DNA of 64,000 nt from CAWJJM01 sp963843275 (GCA_963843275.1 CAWJJM010000010.1:62001-126000); one strand, 5' to 3'; positions 8,830 through 19,233 are shown, counted from the first letter of the stretch. Made by a program: numbers and translations. The notes: generated by a model not told the origin, from the letters alone.

Positions 8830-10056
8830 CTACACCAGCTCGAGCAGGTGGCCGAGCTTGTCGCGCTTGGCGCGCAGGTACTCGCGGGACTCGTCGGTGG
8901 GGGCGACCTCGAGCGGCACCCGCTCGACGATCTCGAGGCCGTAGCCGGCCAGCGCCACGTACTTCTTCGGGTTGTTGGTCATCAGCCGCATCCTGCGCAC
9001 CCCGAGGTCGCGCAGGATCTGGGCGCCGACGCCGTAGTCGCGGTGGTCGGGGAGGAAGCCGAGGCGGACGTTGGCCTCGACGGTGTCGTGCCCCTGCTCC
9101 TGCAGCTCGTAGGCGCGCAGCTTGTTGAGCAGCCCGATCCCGCGGCCCTCCTGGAGCAGATAGAGCAGCACGCCGCGTTTCGCCTCGCCGATGCGGGCCA
9201 TCGCCTCGTGGAGCTGGGGCCCGCAGTCGCAGCGCTCCGAGCCGAAGATGTCGCCGGTGACGCACTGGCTGTGGACCCGGACCAGCACGGCGTCGTCGGC
9301 GTCGATCTCGCCCATCACCAGGGCGATGTGCTCTTCGCCGGTCACCTCCGACCGGTAGGCGTGGATGCGGAAGGCGCCGTAGGCCGTCGGCAGGCGGGTG
9401 ACGGCGACCTGGCGCACGATGGTCTCGTGCTCGAGGCGGTAGCGGATCAGGTCGGCCACCGTGATCATCGCCAACCCGTGGTGGTCGGCGAAGCGGCGGA
9501 GCTCGGGCACCCGCGCCATCGTGCCGTCGTCGTTCATGATCTCGCAGATCACCCCGGCCGGGCGCAGCCCGGCCAGCCGCGCCAGGTCGACCGAGGCCTC
9601 GGTCTGGCCGGCGCGCTTGAGCACGCCGCCGCGGCGCGCGCGCAGCGGGAAGACGTGCCCCGGGCGCAGCAGGTCGATCGGCCGGGTCGCCGGGTCGATG
9701 GCGGTGCGGATGGTGGCCGACCGGTCGGCGGCGGAGATGCCGGTGGTGATCTTGCCGCGGGCCTCGATCGACACCGTGAAGGCGGTGCCGAAGGGGGTCG
9801 AGTTGGCGCCGTCGGCCACCATCAGCGGCAGCTCGAGCTCGTCGCAGCGCTCGGCGGTGAGCGAGAGGCAGATCAGCCCCCGGCCCTCCCGGGCCATGAA
9901 GTTGATGGCCTCCGGCGTCACCCGCTCCGCCGCCATCGCCAGATCCCCCTCGTTCTCGCGGTCCTCGTCGTCGACGATGATGACGAACTCGCCCCTCCGG
10001 AAGCGCTGGATCGCTTCGGGGATCGGGGTGAACGGGGAAGGGGTGGTCGCAGGCAT
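8830..10056 (-). CDS. ribBA: Bifunctional 3,4-dihydroxy-2-butanone-4-phosphate synthase / GTP cyclohydrolase II
   Basis: The protein (408 residues from the chosen ATG) carries the RibB domain first (about 10-205) with DDEDRENEGD and the substrate loops RxGHVFPLRA and TEASVDLARLAGL. The RibA domain follows (about 208-400) with the zinc ligands in VTGDIFGSERCDCGPQL and the GTP-binding block LLYLLQEGRGIGL. Together these make both riboflavin precursors, ribulose-5-phosphate to DHBP and GTP to the pyrimidine intermediate. An in-frame ATG at 10071 also exists. The start at 10056 is preferred because a TAAGAT -10-like hexamer (10070-10075) overlaps the upstream ATG. No other rib genes are nearby and no FMN riboswitch was recognised. 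Confidence 0.95.
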   Translation of the reverse strand: MPATTPSPFTPIPEAIQRFRRGEFVIIVDDEDRENEGDLAMAAERVTPEAINFMAREGRGLICLSLTAERCDELELPLMVADGANSTPFGTAFTVSIEARGKITTGISAADRSATIRTAIDPATRPIDLLRPGHVFPLRARRGGVLKRAGQTEASVDLARLAGLRPAGVICEIMNDDGTMARVPELRRFADHHGLAMITVADLIRYRLEHETIVRQVAVTRLPTAYGAFRIHAYRSEVTGEEHIALVMGEIDADDAVLVRVHSQCVTGDIFGSERCDCGPQLHEAMARIGEAKRGVLLYLLQEGRGIGLLNKLRAYELQEQGHDTVEANVRLGFLPDHRDYGVGAQILRDLGVRRMRLMTNNPKKYVALAGYGLEIVERVPLEVAPTDESREYLRAKRDKLGHLLELV

Positions 10057-10069
10057 GGCGCTCGGCTGC

Positions 10070-10075
10070 ATCTTA
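10070..10075 (-). promoter_or_regulatory. Candidate -10 element for ribBA
   Basis: On the minus strand this reads TAAGAT, four of six matches to TATAAT. It ends 13 bases before the preferred ribBA ATG, so the transcript would have a leader of only about 6 bases. No convincing -35 hexamer is seen at 16-18 bases. Confidence 0.35.
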
Positions 10076-10155
10076 TCGCCAACCGTGCACGAGACGTTCC
10101 GTCCCCCCGGACACGGCCCGCGGCGCGGAAGAGGTGAAAACGGTCGCGGCCCGGG

Positions 10156-13140
10156 CTAGAAGGGATTGCCGAGGGAGATGAACCAGACGATTCCGCGCTT
10201 GTCCCCGATCGGATCGAGGGGATAGCCGAGGTCGACCCGCAGCGGACCGATCGGCGACAGGTAGCGGGCGCCGACCCCGATGCCGTTGCGGAAGTCGGAG
10301 AGGTCGATCTGGCGCCAGTCGGCCCACACGTTGCCGGTGTCGTAGAAGACCACGCCCTCCACCGGGCCGAAGACCGGGAAGCGGTACTCGAGGTTGAGCA
10401 GCGCCAGGCCGTTGCCGCCGGCCGGGCGCAGCGACCCGTCGACCGGAAACAGCGTCGCCTTGCAGTCGATCGAGGCGTCGAGGTGGCCGTCGGCATCGAG
10501 GCAGGTCGAGTAGGGGATCCCCAGCTCGTCTTGCTCGTAGGCGCGGTGGCTCGTCGAGCCGCCGGCGAAGAACCGCTCGGCCAGGAAGACGTCCTTGCTC
10601 GCCACGTCGACCCCCGCGGGGATGAACGGATCGACGATGTCGGAGGGCAGCGGCGACAGCGGCTCGATGCCGCCCGCCCGGGCGCTCACCGCCACGGTGC
10701 CGAAGCCGAGTGGGAAGTAGTTGACCTGCTGCAGGAAGAGCTTGAAGAAGTCGGCCTCGGCGGCGAAGGCGGGGAAGGCGTACTGGAGCTGGAGGACGGA
10801 GTTCCAGCCGCGGGTGGGGTTGATCGGGTCGTCGCGGCGGTCGAGCAGCACGCTCGGCACCAGGCTGGCGACCCGCAGCTCCTGGAACTCGCGGCGCAGG
10901 TCGGTCTGGTCGGGCGGGGTGTCCGGCGACGACGGTAGGTCGAGGGCCCGGTTCTTGACGATGCGGTAGTCGTAGGCCAGCCCCAGCCGGGTGCGGCCGA
11001 GCTCCTTGACCCCCTCGATCCGCAGGCCGCGGCGCACCACCTCGAACGACGACCGCCGCTCCTCGAGCCGCGACAGCGAGTAGGTGACCGGGATCTTGTA
11101 GCGCCACAGGTAGGGCTGGTCGACGAACAGCCGGTACTCCTTGCGCTCCTGGCGGATGCGCAGGTCGATCGAGCCGTGGATCGCCTTGCCGAAGAGGTTG
11201 TTGTGGCTGTAGCCGGCGAGGCCGCCGAAGCCGCTCTCGGAGTCGTAGCCGGCGCCGTAGACCAGCCGCTGGACGTCGCCTTCCTCCACCCGCACCACCA
11301 CGTCGCGGGTGGAGGCGCCCAGCGGCGCCGGGGTCAGCTCGACGTCGACGCGGCGGAAGATCCCCAGCCGGTAGAGGTCGCGCTCCGCCTCGAGCAGCCC
11401 GGCGGTCGACACCGGCGACCCGGGGCGCAGCGCCATCGAGCGGCGGATGACCGTGGTGTCGGTGCGCGAGTTGCCGCGCACGATGATGCGGTCGACCACC
11501 GTCTGCGGCCCCTCGAGGACGTCGAAGGTCACGTCGGCCAGCGTGTGGTCCTCGTTCCAGTCGCTGTGGGCGGAGACCTGGGCGGAGTTGTACCCCAGCC
11601 GGTCGTAGCGGCTGCGCAGGGTGTTGAGGCTCTCGTCGACCAGCGCGGGGTGGTACGGGCCGCCGGCGTGGAGCGGGAACTCGTCGCGCACCTCGCCCGG
11701 ATCGAGGTGGTCCATGCCGGTGAAGCGCAGGTCCACCACCCGCTGGCGCTCGCCCTCCTCGATCGGGATGGTCACCGCGAGGCGGTGGTCGCGGCGGTCG
11801 ATCGCGGCGGGCCCGACCCGGGCCTCGGAGAAGCCCTGCAGCGCGTAGTACGAGCGGATGTTGTCGAGGTCGGCCTGCAGGACGTCGTCGACGAGCGTCC
11901 CCCCTTCCCCCAGGAAGGGCACGGACGACAGCAGGTTCTTCGGCGCCGTCTGCATCAGGTCGCGGAGATGCCCGTCGTCGATCTGCTCGTTGCCGGTGAA
12001 CTCCACGCTCTCGAGCGTGTACTGCGCGCCGGGGGTCACCGTCAGCCGGACCGTCAGGGTGTCCTCCTGGCGGCTCTCGTCGCTGTCGACCTCGACGTCG
12101 TAGTACCCCTGCTCCTGGTAGTGGCTGCGCACCCGCTGGACGCTGAGCAGGAGCAGGGCCTCGTCGTAGCCCTCCGGGTCGAGGACGGGCAGCAGGTCGT
12201 GCTTCTCGAGCTTCTTGCGGTCCGCGCCCACGATCTCGACGACCACGCGGGGGCCGACCTCGAGCGGGTAGGTGAGCTCCACCGTGTGGTCGGCGGCGCG
12301 GTAGTCGACCCGCGCGTCGTCCACCCGCGCCATGCGGTACTTCTGGTCGACGAGCCAGCGTTGCAGCCGCTCCGCGTCGCCCTCGACCCGGGACTGCCGG
12401 AAGGCATCCCCGGGCCGGGCGCGCAGGTGCTCGCGGAGCTGGTCGGCGGTGAAGGGCGCCGGCGGACCGTCGAAGGTCACCTGCCCGATGGTCGCCCGCG
12501 GACCCGCCTCCACGTGGTAGATCACCGTGGCGCGGCTGCGCTCGTCGTCGATCTGCGGCTCGAGCCGGACCGTGGCCTCGAAGTAGCCCTCGTCGCGCAG
12601 CAGGTCCTGCATCGCGTAGACGCCGCGCACCAACCGCGACTCGATCAGCGGATAGCCCGCGCGCTGATAGAGGGCACCGCGCAGGCGGTCCTGGGCCACC
12701 GCCCCGCTGTCGCCCTCGACCCGGATCTCGGTCACCAGCAGGTTGGCGCGCAGCGAGACCACCGCGATCACGCCGTCGCCCCCGGGCGCCGGGCGGCTGA
12801 GCACCGCCACCCGCGAGGCGATGCCGCTCGCCTGCACGTTGCGCAGCGTGCGGTCGACGCTCTCCTGGGTGAGCGGCTCGCCCACCTCGAACGCCAGCAG
12901 CTCGCGCACCCGCTCGAGGTCCTCGCGCGAGAAGACCGCGTCGCTGTGGACGTCGATGCCGCGCACCACCGGAGGGGCCGCCACCGCCGCCGGCCCGGCC
13001 GGTGCCGGCTCGGCGGCGGGTGGCGGCGGAACGGCCGGCCCGGGGGACGGCGGCTCGCCCTGGCCCGCCGCGGGCGGCGCCCCGCCCAGGGCCAGCGCAC
13101 CGGCGAGCAGCAGCGTCACGAGCGGGCGGCCGGACGCCAT
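10156..13140 (-). CDS. Omp85-family outer-membrane assembly protein (BamA/TamA-like)
   Basis: This 994-residue protein has a signal peptide (1-27) and a Pro/Ala-rich linker (to about 60). A long run of POTRA-like repeats follows (about 60-620; VTEIRVEGDS, IGQVTFDG, LESVEFTGNEQIDD, VVDLRFTGM and VDRIIVRGNSRTD are the recurring third-strand motifs). A 16-strand-type barrel begins near 624 (VYGAGYDSESGFGG) and ends FISLGNPF with a terminal Phe. It folds or inserts beta-barrel or other outer-membrane proteins. At 994 residues it is longer than a typical BamA and has at least five, probably six or more, POTRAs. Its ATG overlaps the tamB stop by one base (TGATG), so the TamA role is favoured by context; a bamA identity is not excluded. 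Confidence 0.88.
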   Translation of the reverse strand: MASGRPLVTLLLAGALALGGAPPAAGQGEPPSPGPAVPPPPAAEPAPAGPAAVAAPPVVRGIDVHSDAVFSREDLERVRELLAFEVGEPLTQESVDRTLRNVQASGIASRVAVLSRPAPGGDGVIAVVSLRANLLVTEIRVEGDSGAVAQDRLRGALYQRAGYPLIESRLVRGVYAMQDLLRDEGYFEATVRLEPQIDDERSRATVIYHVEAGPRATIGQVTFDGPPAPFTADQLREHLRARPGDAFRQSRVEGDAERLQRWLVDQKYRMARVDDARVDYRAADHTVELTYPLEVGPRVVVEIVGADRKKLEKHDLLPVLDPEGYDEALLLLSVQRVRSHYQEQGYYDVEVDSDESRQEDTLTVRLTVTPGAQYTLESVEFTGNEQIDDGHLRDLMQTAPKNLLSSVPFLGEGGTLVDDVLQADLDNIRSYYALQGFSEARVGPAAIDRRDHRLAVTIPIEEGERQRVVDLRFTGMDHLDPGEVRDEFPLHAGGPYHPALVDESLNTLRSRYDRLGYNSAQVSAHSDWNEDHTLADVTFDVLEGPQTVVDRIIVRGNSRTDTTVIRRSMALRPGSPVSTAGLLEAERDLYRLGIFRRVDVELTPAPLGASTRDVVVRVEEGDVQRLVYGAGYDSESGFGGLAGYSHNNLFGKAIHGSIDLRIRQERKEYRLFVDQPYLWRYKIPVTYSLSRLEERRSSFEVVRRGLRIEGVKELGRTRLGLAYDYRIVKNRALDLPSSPDTPPDQTDLRREFQELRVASLVPSVLLDRRDDPINPTRGWNSVLQLQYAFPAFAAEADFFKLFLQQVNYFPLGFGTVAVSARAGGIEPLSPLPSDIVDPFIPAGVDVASKDVFLAERFFAGGSTSHRAYEQDELGIPYSTCLDADGHLDASIDCKATLFPVDGSLRPAGGNGLALLNLEYRFPVFGPVEGVVFYDTGNVWADWRQIDLSDFRNGIGVGARYLSPIGPLRVDLGYPLDPIGDKRGIVWFISLGNPF

Positions 13141-16100
13141 CAGAAGCGCCGCTCCACCTGGACGTCGACCGAGTAGGCGTTGTCGCCGCGCTGGGTGAAC
13201 ACCACCACCACCTTGTCGCTGACCTGCCACTCCACGGAGAGCAGGTCGCGCTCGGACGTCGAGGGGTCGCGGGAGTAGGTGACGAACAGGTCGCGGGAGA
13301 TCTGCTTGCCCACGGTGAAGGCCAGCGACGACTGCCCGGCGCCGGCGGCCGCCACCGGGGCCACGCGGAAGCGGTCGAAGCCGAACAGCGTGTTGACGCG
13401 CTCGCTGATCACCGAGGCGGCCTGGCCGTAGAGGAAGCGCTGCGCCGCCCCGGCGCCCGGCTGCCCGCCGCTCTCGCCGGAGAACACCCGGCCGCTCTCC
13501 GCGATGCGCTGCCCGGTGGTCAGCAACGAGACGATCTCCAGGTCGGCGAGCGGCGGGTCCGAGGTGAAGGTGGCGTTGAGCCGCTCGAGCGTGCCGGCGA
13601 GGTTCAACGTGATGTCGTAGTCGCGCACCTCGGTGGTGGCGGCCAGGTCGACGACCGGATCGATGCGGTAGGGGTTGGCGAAGGTCAGCAGGCCGCGCTC
13701 GACGCGGTACTCGTTGTCCACGTACACCACCTTGCCGCCCTCGTCGAGCTCGACCTGGCCGAAGAGGATCGGCTGCGCCAGGCTGCCGCGGACCACCAGG
13801 TCGATGTCGCCCCGCAGGTCGGCCACGTTGTTGCGCACCCGTAGCGCGTCGGGGCCCTCGATGGCGACGTTGAGCTGGGTCGCGGCGAGGGTGGGGTCGG
13901 CGGCGCCGGCCTCGAGCCGGCTGCGCTGGAAGACGCCCTGCAACAGGTCGCCGAGGCCCGCCGGCACGTCCTGGAGGTAGAAGGCCCGCTGCAGGTCGAC
14001 GGTGCCGGCGATCAGGCGCCCGTCCGGGGTCGAGCTGACGCTGACGTTGCCGCTGCCGCGGATCAGGAAGCCCTCGGGGTAACGCACCGACACGTCGTGC
14101 ACCTGTGCCTGGATGCGATAGCTCACGTCGCCGGCGGCGAGGTCGACGAGGTCGACCCGGCCGGCGGCGCGCAGGTCGCCGCCCGCCACCTCGGCGGTCA
14201 GCGTGTCGAGCACGACGCGGTCCGGGTAGAACAGCGCCACCGCGTCGAGGTGCTCGAGCGCGTGCGGGAAGCCGTCGACGATGGCCCGGCCGTGCGCCAG
14301 CTCCGCCTGGCCGCTGAGGCGCGGATCGGCGAGGGTGCCCCGCCCCACCGCCAGCGCCGTGAGCTCGCCCGACAGGTGCACGTTCGGGACGAAGAGCTCG
14401 AGCCACGCCGGGTCGATGTCGGCCTGCAGGCGCAGGTCGAGGGGGCGCTGGCCGGTCAGGCCGACCGTGCCGGTGGCGAAGAGCTCGCTCCCCCCCCGGG
14501 GGTGCCCAGGTACAGCGAGTCGACGGTGATCTCCTGCGGGCTCCACCGCACCACCACCGGCTCGAGGTTCTCGATGCGCCGCTCCTGGTAGGTGGCGACG
14601 AGCTGAGACAGGCTCAGGGTGGCGCCGAGCCCTCCGCCCGCGAAGGGCCCTCGGACCGCCAGGGTGCCGCGGAACGAGCCCTGGAGCCCTTCGACCAGAG
14701 GTCTTTCGGAGCTCAAGGCCAGCAGGCCGGCGAGGTCGTCGCTGGCGAGCTGCAGCGTGACGTCGGCGCGCTCGCGGGTCAGCGGCCCGCCGCCCTGGAA
14801 CTCGACCAGACCGAGCAGCGAACCGGCGGCCTGGAGCTGCTGGCCGTTCCAGTCCACGGTGGCGGTGGCGCCGCCACCTTCGCCGAGCTCCCGGCCGGCG
14901 AGCCGGAGGTCGCGGGCGGCCACCCGGGCGCGCACCACCGGCTGCTCCAGGGTGCCCCCGACACTGGCGTCGACGTCGGCGGTGCCGGTCAGATCGGCCG
15001 GGATCACGTCGGCGAAGGGAGCCGCGGCCAGCTCCAGGTCGTGGCCGGCGAGGACGAAGTCGAGATCGCCGGCGGCACGGTCCCAGATCCCCCGGGCGGT
15101 CACCGTTCCCGCCGGCGCCGCGACTTCGAGGTTCTCCACCTCCACCCGGGTGCCGGCGAAGTCGCCGCGCGCGGCGACCCGGTCGAGCGACCAGCCGTCG
15201 ACCGTCAGCGGAGCGGCCTCGAGCTCGACGCTCCCCTGCAGGCGGTCGGCAGGGCCGGCCACGTCCAGCCGCCCGCTCGCCGCGCCGGACAGCTCGGTGA
15301 CGCCGGGGACGAAGCCGGCGAGCGTGGCCAGCGGCCAATCGACCAGCACCGCGGACACGTCGAGCTCGCCGGCGGTCAGCGGCAGGGGGACGCTGCCGCT
15401 GGCGATGAGGGCGCCGCCGTCGCTGGCCGCCTCCACCCGCAGGTCGCGGATCGCGTCGGGGGCGAAGCGCAGCGACCCGGACACGCGGGTCAGCTCGGCG
15501 GAGGCGGCGGTCACGTCGGAGAGGTCGAACCGGGTGCTGCCCGAGAGTCCGGCGGGGCCGATCGCCAGGTCGCCCTCGGCGCTGCCACTGCCGCCGGTGG
15601 GCAGCCACGGCGGCCGCTCGCCCGCGACCGGCACCAGCGCCGCGAGCTCGCCGAGGTCGCCGCTGTTGAGCCGGTAGTCGAAGCTCCCGGTCGCCGCCTC
15701 GACGTCGAACGATCCGGAGGCCATCAGGCGCTGCTGCGCGGAGACGGCCACCAGGTCGCCGCTCGACACCACGCCGTGCTCGTAGACCACCGGTGCCGTG
15801 ATCCGGGCCAGCTCCAGGGCCGGGGTCTCCACCTGCCGCAGGTCGATCGAGCCCCGGAAGGCGGCGTCGCCGTCGGCGATCTCGAGCCGGCCCGTGGCGG
15901 TGCCGGTGCCGGCCGTGGGCTGCCACGGCGGTGCGCCGCCGCCCGCGGCCGGGGGCAGCGGCAGGGCGCGGGCCAGCCGCCCCAGGTCGCGGCTCTCGAG
16001 CTGGAGGTCGAAGGCGCCGCGGGCGGCTTCGAGGTCGTAGCTGCCCGCCCCGGTGACCCGCTGGCCCGGCGCGGTCACCACGGCGTCGCGGGTGGTCACG

Positions 16101-17422
16101 ACGCCGTTTTCGACCGTCGCCGTCGCCCGGCCGGCCAGCGGCAGCTCGACGGGGGTGCCGCGCACCGCGGCCAACCGCACCTCGCCGCGCCCCGAGCCGG
16201 TCAACGGCGAGTCGCTGGTGAAGCGGTAGGTGATTTCGCCGCTGGCGGCGCCGGTGAGCCGGGAGAGCAGCTCGCTGTCGAGCTCCTGGTCGTCCACCAG
16301 CTCCCGCACCGACAGCCCGTGGAAGGTCGCCGTCAGGTCCACCGGCCTGCCGTCGGCCTCGCCGGTCAGGTCGACGTCGACGTCGGCGGTCACCGCGCCG
16401 CGGGCGTAGGTGGCCTGCTCGACCTCGACCTGCACCCCGTCGCGATCGCCCGAGACCCGGGCCACGACATCGGTGAAGACCCGCGGGGCGAGGCGCAACC
16501 GGTCGGAGCGCACCGTCCCGCGGTAGGTGAGCGCGTCGTCGTCGAGGTGGACGTCGCCGGCGAAGCGGAACGGCCCGCTCAGCGGCTGGTCGAGGTAGCC
16601 GAGGCGGCGGGCGAGCTCCGCGGCGCCGGTGGCGTCGACGTGGATGGCGCTCTCGCGGTGCTCGCCGCTCCAGGTGGTGGTGCCGGAGAACCGCGCCGTC
16701 AGGTCGGGCCCGGAGACGCGGCCGCCGGCGACCTCGATCCGGCCCGGCGCGAAGATCCCCTTCGCCGACAGCGCCCCGCTCCACGGCCGGGCGTCGGGCA
16801 GCACGGTGCGCACGTCCTGGGCGACCACCAGGGTCTCGAAGCGATCGCCGCCGTCGGGCGTCTCGCCGGCACCGCGCAAGCGGGCGCGCACCGCGCGGGC
16901 GTCGATCTCGAGGGGCAGCTCGCGCTGGTCGAGGTGGAGCTCGCCGCCCGCGACGAGCAGCCGGTCGACGGTGACCTCGACCCGGCCCTTGCCGCCGCCG
17001 GAGGCGGGGAACTCCGGCAGGTTGGTGGTGCCGTCCTCGTGGAAGATCGTGGTCACCACCGGCCGGTCGACCTCCACCCGCTGGATGCCGATCGACAGGT
17101 GGGTGAAGCCCGACACCGAGAAGCGCAGCTCGAGCCGCGGGACGGTGGCGAACGGCGGATCGTCGGGGTCGGGGCTGGGGATGACCAGGTCGTGCAGGAT
17201 GAAGGTGCCCGGCCGCAGGCGGACCTCGACCGAGCCCACCGACACGTCGCGGTGCAGGTACTCGGAGAGCCGCGCCTCGACCAGCGAGCGGACTTTCTCC
17301 TGCGTCCACGGGCTCTGGGCGAGCAGCACCACCACCGCCGCCACCACCACGACCGCCGCCACCGTCGCGCCCGCGGCGACGAGCAGGCGGCGGCGCCGGC
17401 TCCACGTCGGCCGCTCGTTCAT
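13140..17422 (-). CDS. tamB: TamB/DUF490-family translocation and assembly protein (one frameshift in this sequence)
   Basis: About 1,427 residues once one base is restored. It opens with a short Arg-rich cytoplasmic end and a single membrane anchor (about 13-35). A very long repetitive beta-rich periplasmic region follows, rich in VDLTGEADG- and SGSFDVEAATG-like units. The C-terminal DUF490 domain includes PILFGQVELDEGG and VVYVDNEYRVERGLLTFANP. It spans the periplasm and works with an Omp85 protein, encoded directly downstream. The frame breaks at a C8 run (14490-14497 on the plus strand); adding one base gives LGTPGGGSELFATG and restores the whole gene. The ATG overlaps the nadK stop (ATGA). 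The two frames cover 14456-17422 and 13140 to about 14500. Confidence 0.88.
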
Positions 17423-18354
17423 TCCTCGGGGCCGGGCTCCCCGCTCGGCTGCGGCCGCGACCCCAGGTGGGCGGCGACGTTGAGGCCCCCCCACCGGAGC
17501 TTGCCGCGCAGGCTGTCGTAGAAGGTGCGGCCGGAGACCTTGACCAGGCGGCTGACCCGCGCCGACCGCGTCACCGCGACCGTGTCGCGCGCCGACAGGG
17601 TGGTGCCCTCCTGGCCGTCGAGGGTGAGGAAGACCTCCTCCTGGTCGGTCTCCAGCGTCACCTCGACCGAGCCGGTGGAGGGCACCACCACCGGGCGCAG
17701 GGTCAGGGCGTGGGGGGCGATGGGGGTGAGGATGACCACCGGCAGGAGGGGGTGGACGATCGGACCGCCGGCCGACAGGTTGTAGGCGGTCGAGCCGGTC
17801 GGCGACGAGATGATCAGCCCGTCGGCGCGGAAGCGCGCCACCAGGTTGCCGTCCACCCGCAGCGACAGCTCGATGATGCGGGCCAGGGCGCCCTTGGTCA
17901 CCACCGCGTCGTTGAACACCCGGTAGCGGGCGCGCACCGCGCCGCCGCGCACCAGGTGGACGTCGAGCAGCGGCCGCTCCTCGATCTCGTAGCGGCCCTC
18001 GAGCACGCGCACCAGCCCGGGGTACAGCTCGCCGCGGCTGATCTCGGTGAGGAAGCCGAGGCTACCGAGGTTGACGCCGAGGATCGGGACCCCTTCGGCG
18101 AGCGACCGCGCCACCGCCAGCAGCGTGCCGTCGCCGCCGAGGACGATGACCAGGTCGTAGGCGACGGCGGCGTCGAACGGCGGCTGCGCCGAGCCGGTCG
18201 CCCGGCGGGTGGCGTCGTCGAGCGCCACCTCGATCCCCCGCCGCTCCAGCCAGGCGGTCAGCTCCCGGCCGGTGTGGACGGCCTCCCGGCTGCCGCTCTT
18301 GGCCACCAGCCCGACGTGCTGGAAGATCCCCTGCTCCCCCGCGGCACCCGTCAT
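17419..18354 (-). CDS. nadK: NAD kinase
   Basis: The 311-residue protein has the family hallmarks in order: GGDGTLLAVAR near residue 72, VNLGSLGFLTE, FNDAVVTKGALARI near 150 (the Asn-Asp pair contacting NAD), and SSPTGSTAYNLSAGGPIVHP near 190. It phosphorylates NAD to NADP in the cytosol. The start overlaps the tlyA stop as ATGA, and the stop overlaps the tamB start as ATGA, so it is the second gene of a coupled tlyA-nadK-tamB-omp85 operon. The tlyA-nadK pairing is common in bacteria; the extension into an envelope-assembly pair is less usual. Confidence 0.95.
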   Translation of the reverse strand: MTGAAGEQGIFQHVGLVAKSGSREAVHTGRELTAWLERRGIEVALDDATRRATGSAQPPFDAAVAYDLVIVLGGDGTLLAVARSLAEGVPILGVNLGSLGFLTEISRGELYPGLVRVLEGRYEIEERPLLDVHLVRGGAVRARYRVFNDAVVTKGALARIIELSLRVDGNLVARFRADGLIISSPTGSTAYNLSAGGPIVHPLLPVVILTPIAPHALTLRPVVVPSTGSVEVTLETDQEEVFLTLDGQEGTTLSARDTVAVTRSARVSRLVKVSGRTFYDSLRGKLRWGGLNVAAHLGSRPQPSGEPGPEE

Positions 18355-19181
18355 CCCCCCTCCTCCCCGTGCTCCCCCGCCGGCGTGCGGCGCAGCAGGG
18401 CGAAGCTCTCGACGTTGCCCCCGCTGCCGGCGACCGGCGAGTCCACCACCCCGAGCGCGACCAGGCCCAGCGACGCCAGGGCGGCGACGGTCTCCTCGAC
18501 CGTCCGCCGGCGCAGGGCCGGGTCGCGCAGGATGCCGCCCTTGCCGACCGCGCCGCGGCCGGCCTCGAACTGCGGCTTGATCATCGGCAGCAACAGACCC
18601 CCCGGCGCGAGGTGCGGCAGCAGCGCCGGCACCACCTTGGCCAGCGAGATGAACGAGACGTCGACCACCGCCAGGTCGCAGGGCTCCGGCAGGGCGTCGG
18701 GACCGAGGTAGCGCGCGTTGACCCGCTCCATGACCACCACCCGCGGATCCTGGCGCAGGGAGTAGTCGAGCTGGCCGTAGCCGACGTCGACGGCGTAGAC
18801 GCGCCGCGCGCCGCGCTGCAGCAGGCAGTCGGTGAAGCCGCCGGTCGAGGCGCCGACGTCGAGGCAGACCCAGCCCACGGGGTCCAGCGCGAAGTGATCG
18901 AGCGCCGCCTCCAGCTTGCGGCCGGCGCGGGACACGTACGGCTCGCGGGGGCCGCGCACGGTCACCTCGGCGTCGGCGCCGACCTCGGCGCCGGCCTTGT
19001 CCACCCGCTGCCCGCCGACCTCCACGGTGCCCGCCATCACCGCACGCCGGGCCCGCTCCCGCGACGGGAAGAGGCCACGCTGGACGAGAAGCTGGTCGAG
19101 GCGCACCACGCGGTTCCTGGTCGGGGGCCGGATCGGCGGATGGCTTTCAATCCGAGTCGAACGTCGTCCAGCAAGCGGCAT
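18351..19181 (-). CDS. tlyA: TlyA-family rRNA 2'-O-methyltransferase (S4 domain + FtsJ-like)
   Basis: This 276-residue protein contains an N-terminal S4 RNA-binding domain (about 26-88, LDQLLVQRGLFPSRERARRA). A Rossmann methyltransferase follows, with SRAGRKLEAAL (catalytic Lys region), SAM loop CLDVGASTGGFTDCLL, VVDVSFISL and IKPQFEAGR. The family methylates ribose of 16S/23S rRNA; some members are annotated as hemolysins. The ATG at 19181 is kept because a good promoter lies 24 bases upstream. A GTG pair near 19110 would give the more usual length and cannot be excluded. The gene leads the operon with nadK, tamB and omp85. Confidence 0.9.
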   Translation of the reverse strand: MPLAGRRSTRIESHPPIRPPTRNRVVRLDQLLVQRGLFPSRERARRAVMAGTVEVGGQRVDKAGAEVGADAEVTVRGPREPYVSRAGRKLEAALDHFALDPVGWVCLDVGASTGGFTDCLLQRGARRVYAVDVGYGQLDYSLRQDPRVVVMERVNARYLGPDALPEPCDLAVVDVSFISLAKVVPALLPHLAPGGLLLPMIKPQFEAGRGAVGKGGILRDPALRRRTVEETVAALASLGLVALGVVDSPVAGSGGNVESFALLRRTPAGEHGEEGG

Positions 19182-19205
19182 GCCGGTGACCCGCCCACGG
19201 CGTGC

Positions 19206-19233
19206 AGTATAGCCACGCGCCGGCGGCGCTCAA
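19206..19233 (-). promoter_or_regulatory. Promoter for the tlyA-nadK-tamB-omp85 operon
   Basis: On the minus strand TTGAGC (19228-19233) and TATACT (19206-19211) are separated by 16 bases. The -10 matches five of six consensus bases and the -35 four of six. The predicted transcript starts near 19199, leaving about 18 bases of leader before the ATG. The -35 overlaps the stop of the preceding O-antigen-ligase-like gene. Confidence 0.55.

Noticed and set aside
8347..10137. Plus-strand frame opposite the glycosyltransferase and ribBA
   Set aside because: Runs through two unrelated minus-strand genes and the gap between them, with no homology visible.
8830..10200. FMN riboswitch upstream of ribBA
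   Set aside because: The start codon is preceded closely by a -10-like element, and no conserved FMN aptamer sequence was found in the short spacer.
11176..13176. Long plus-strand open frame opposite the Omp85 gene
   Set aside because: It is rich in Arg/His/Val/Gly runs, has no recognisable domain, and lies antisense to a clearly conserved gene; such shadows are expected at this GC content.
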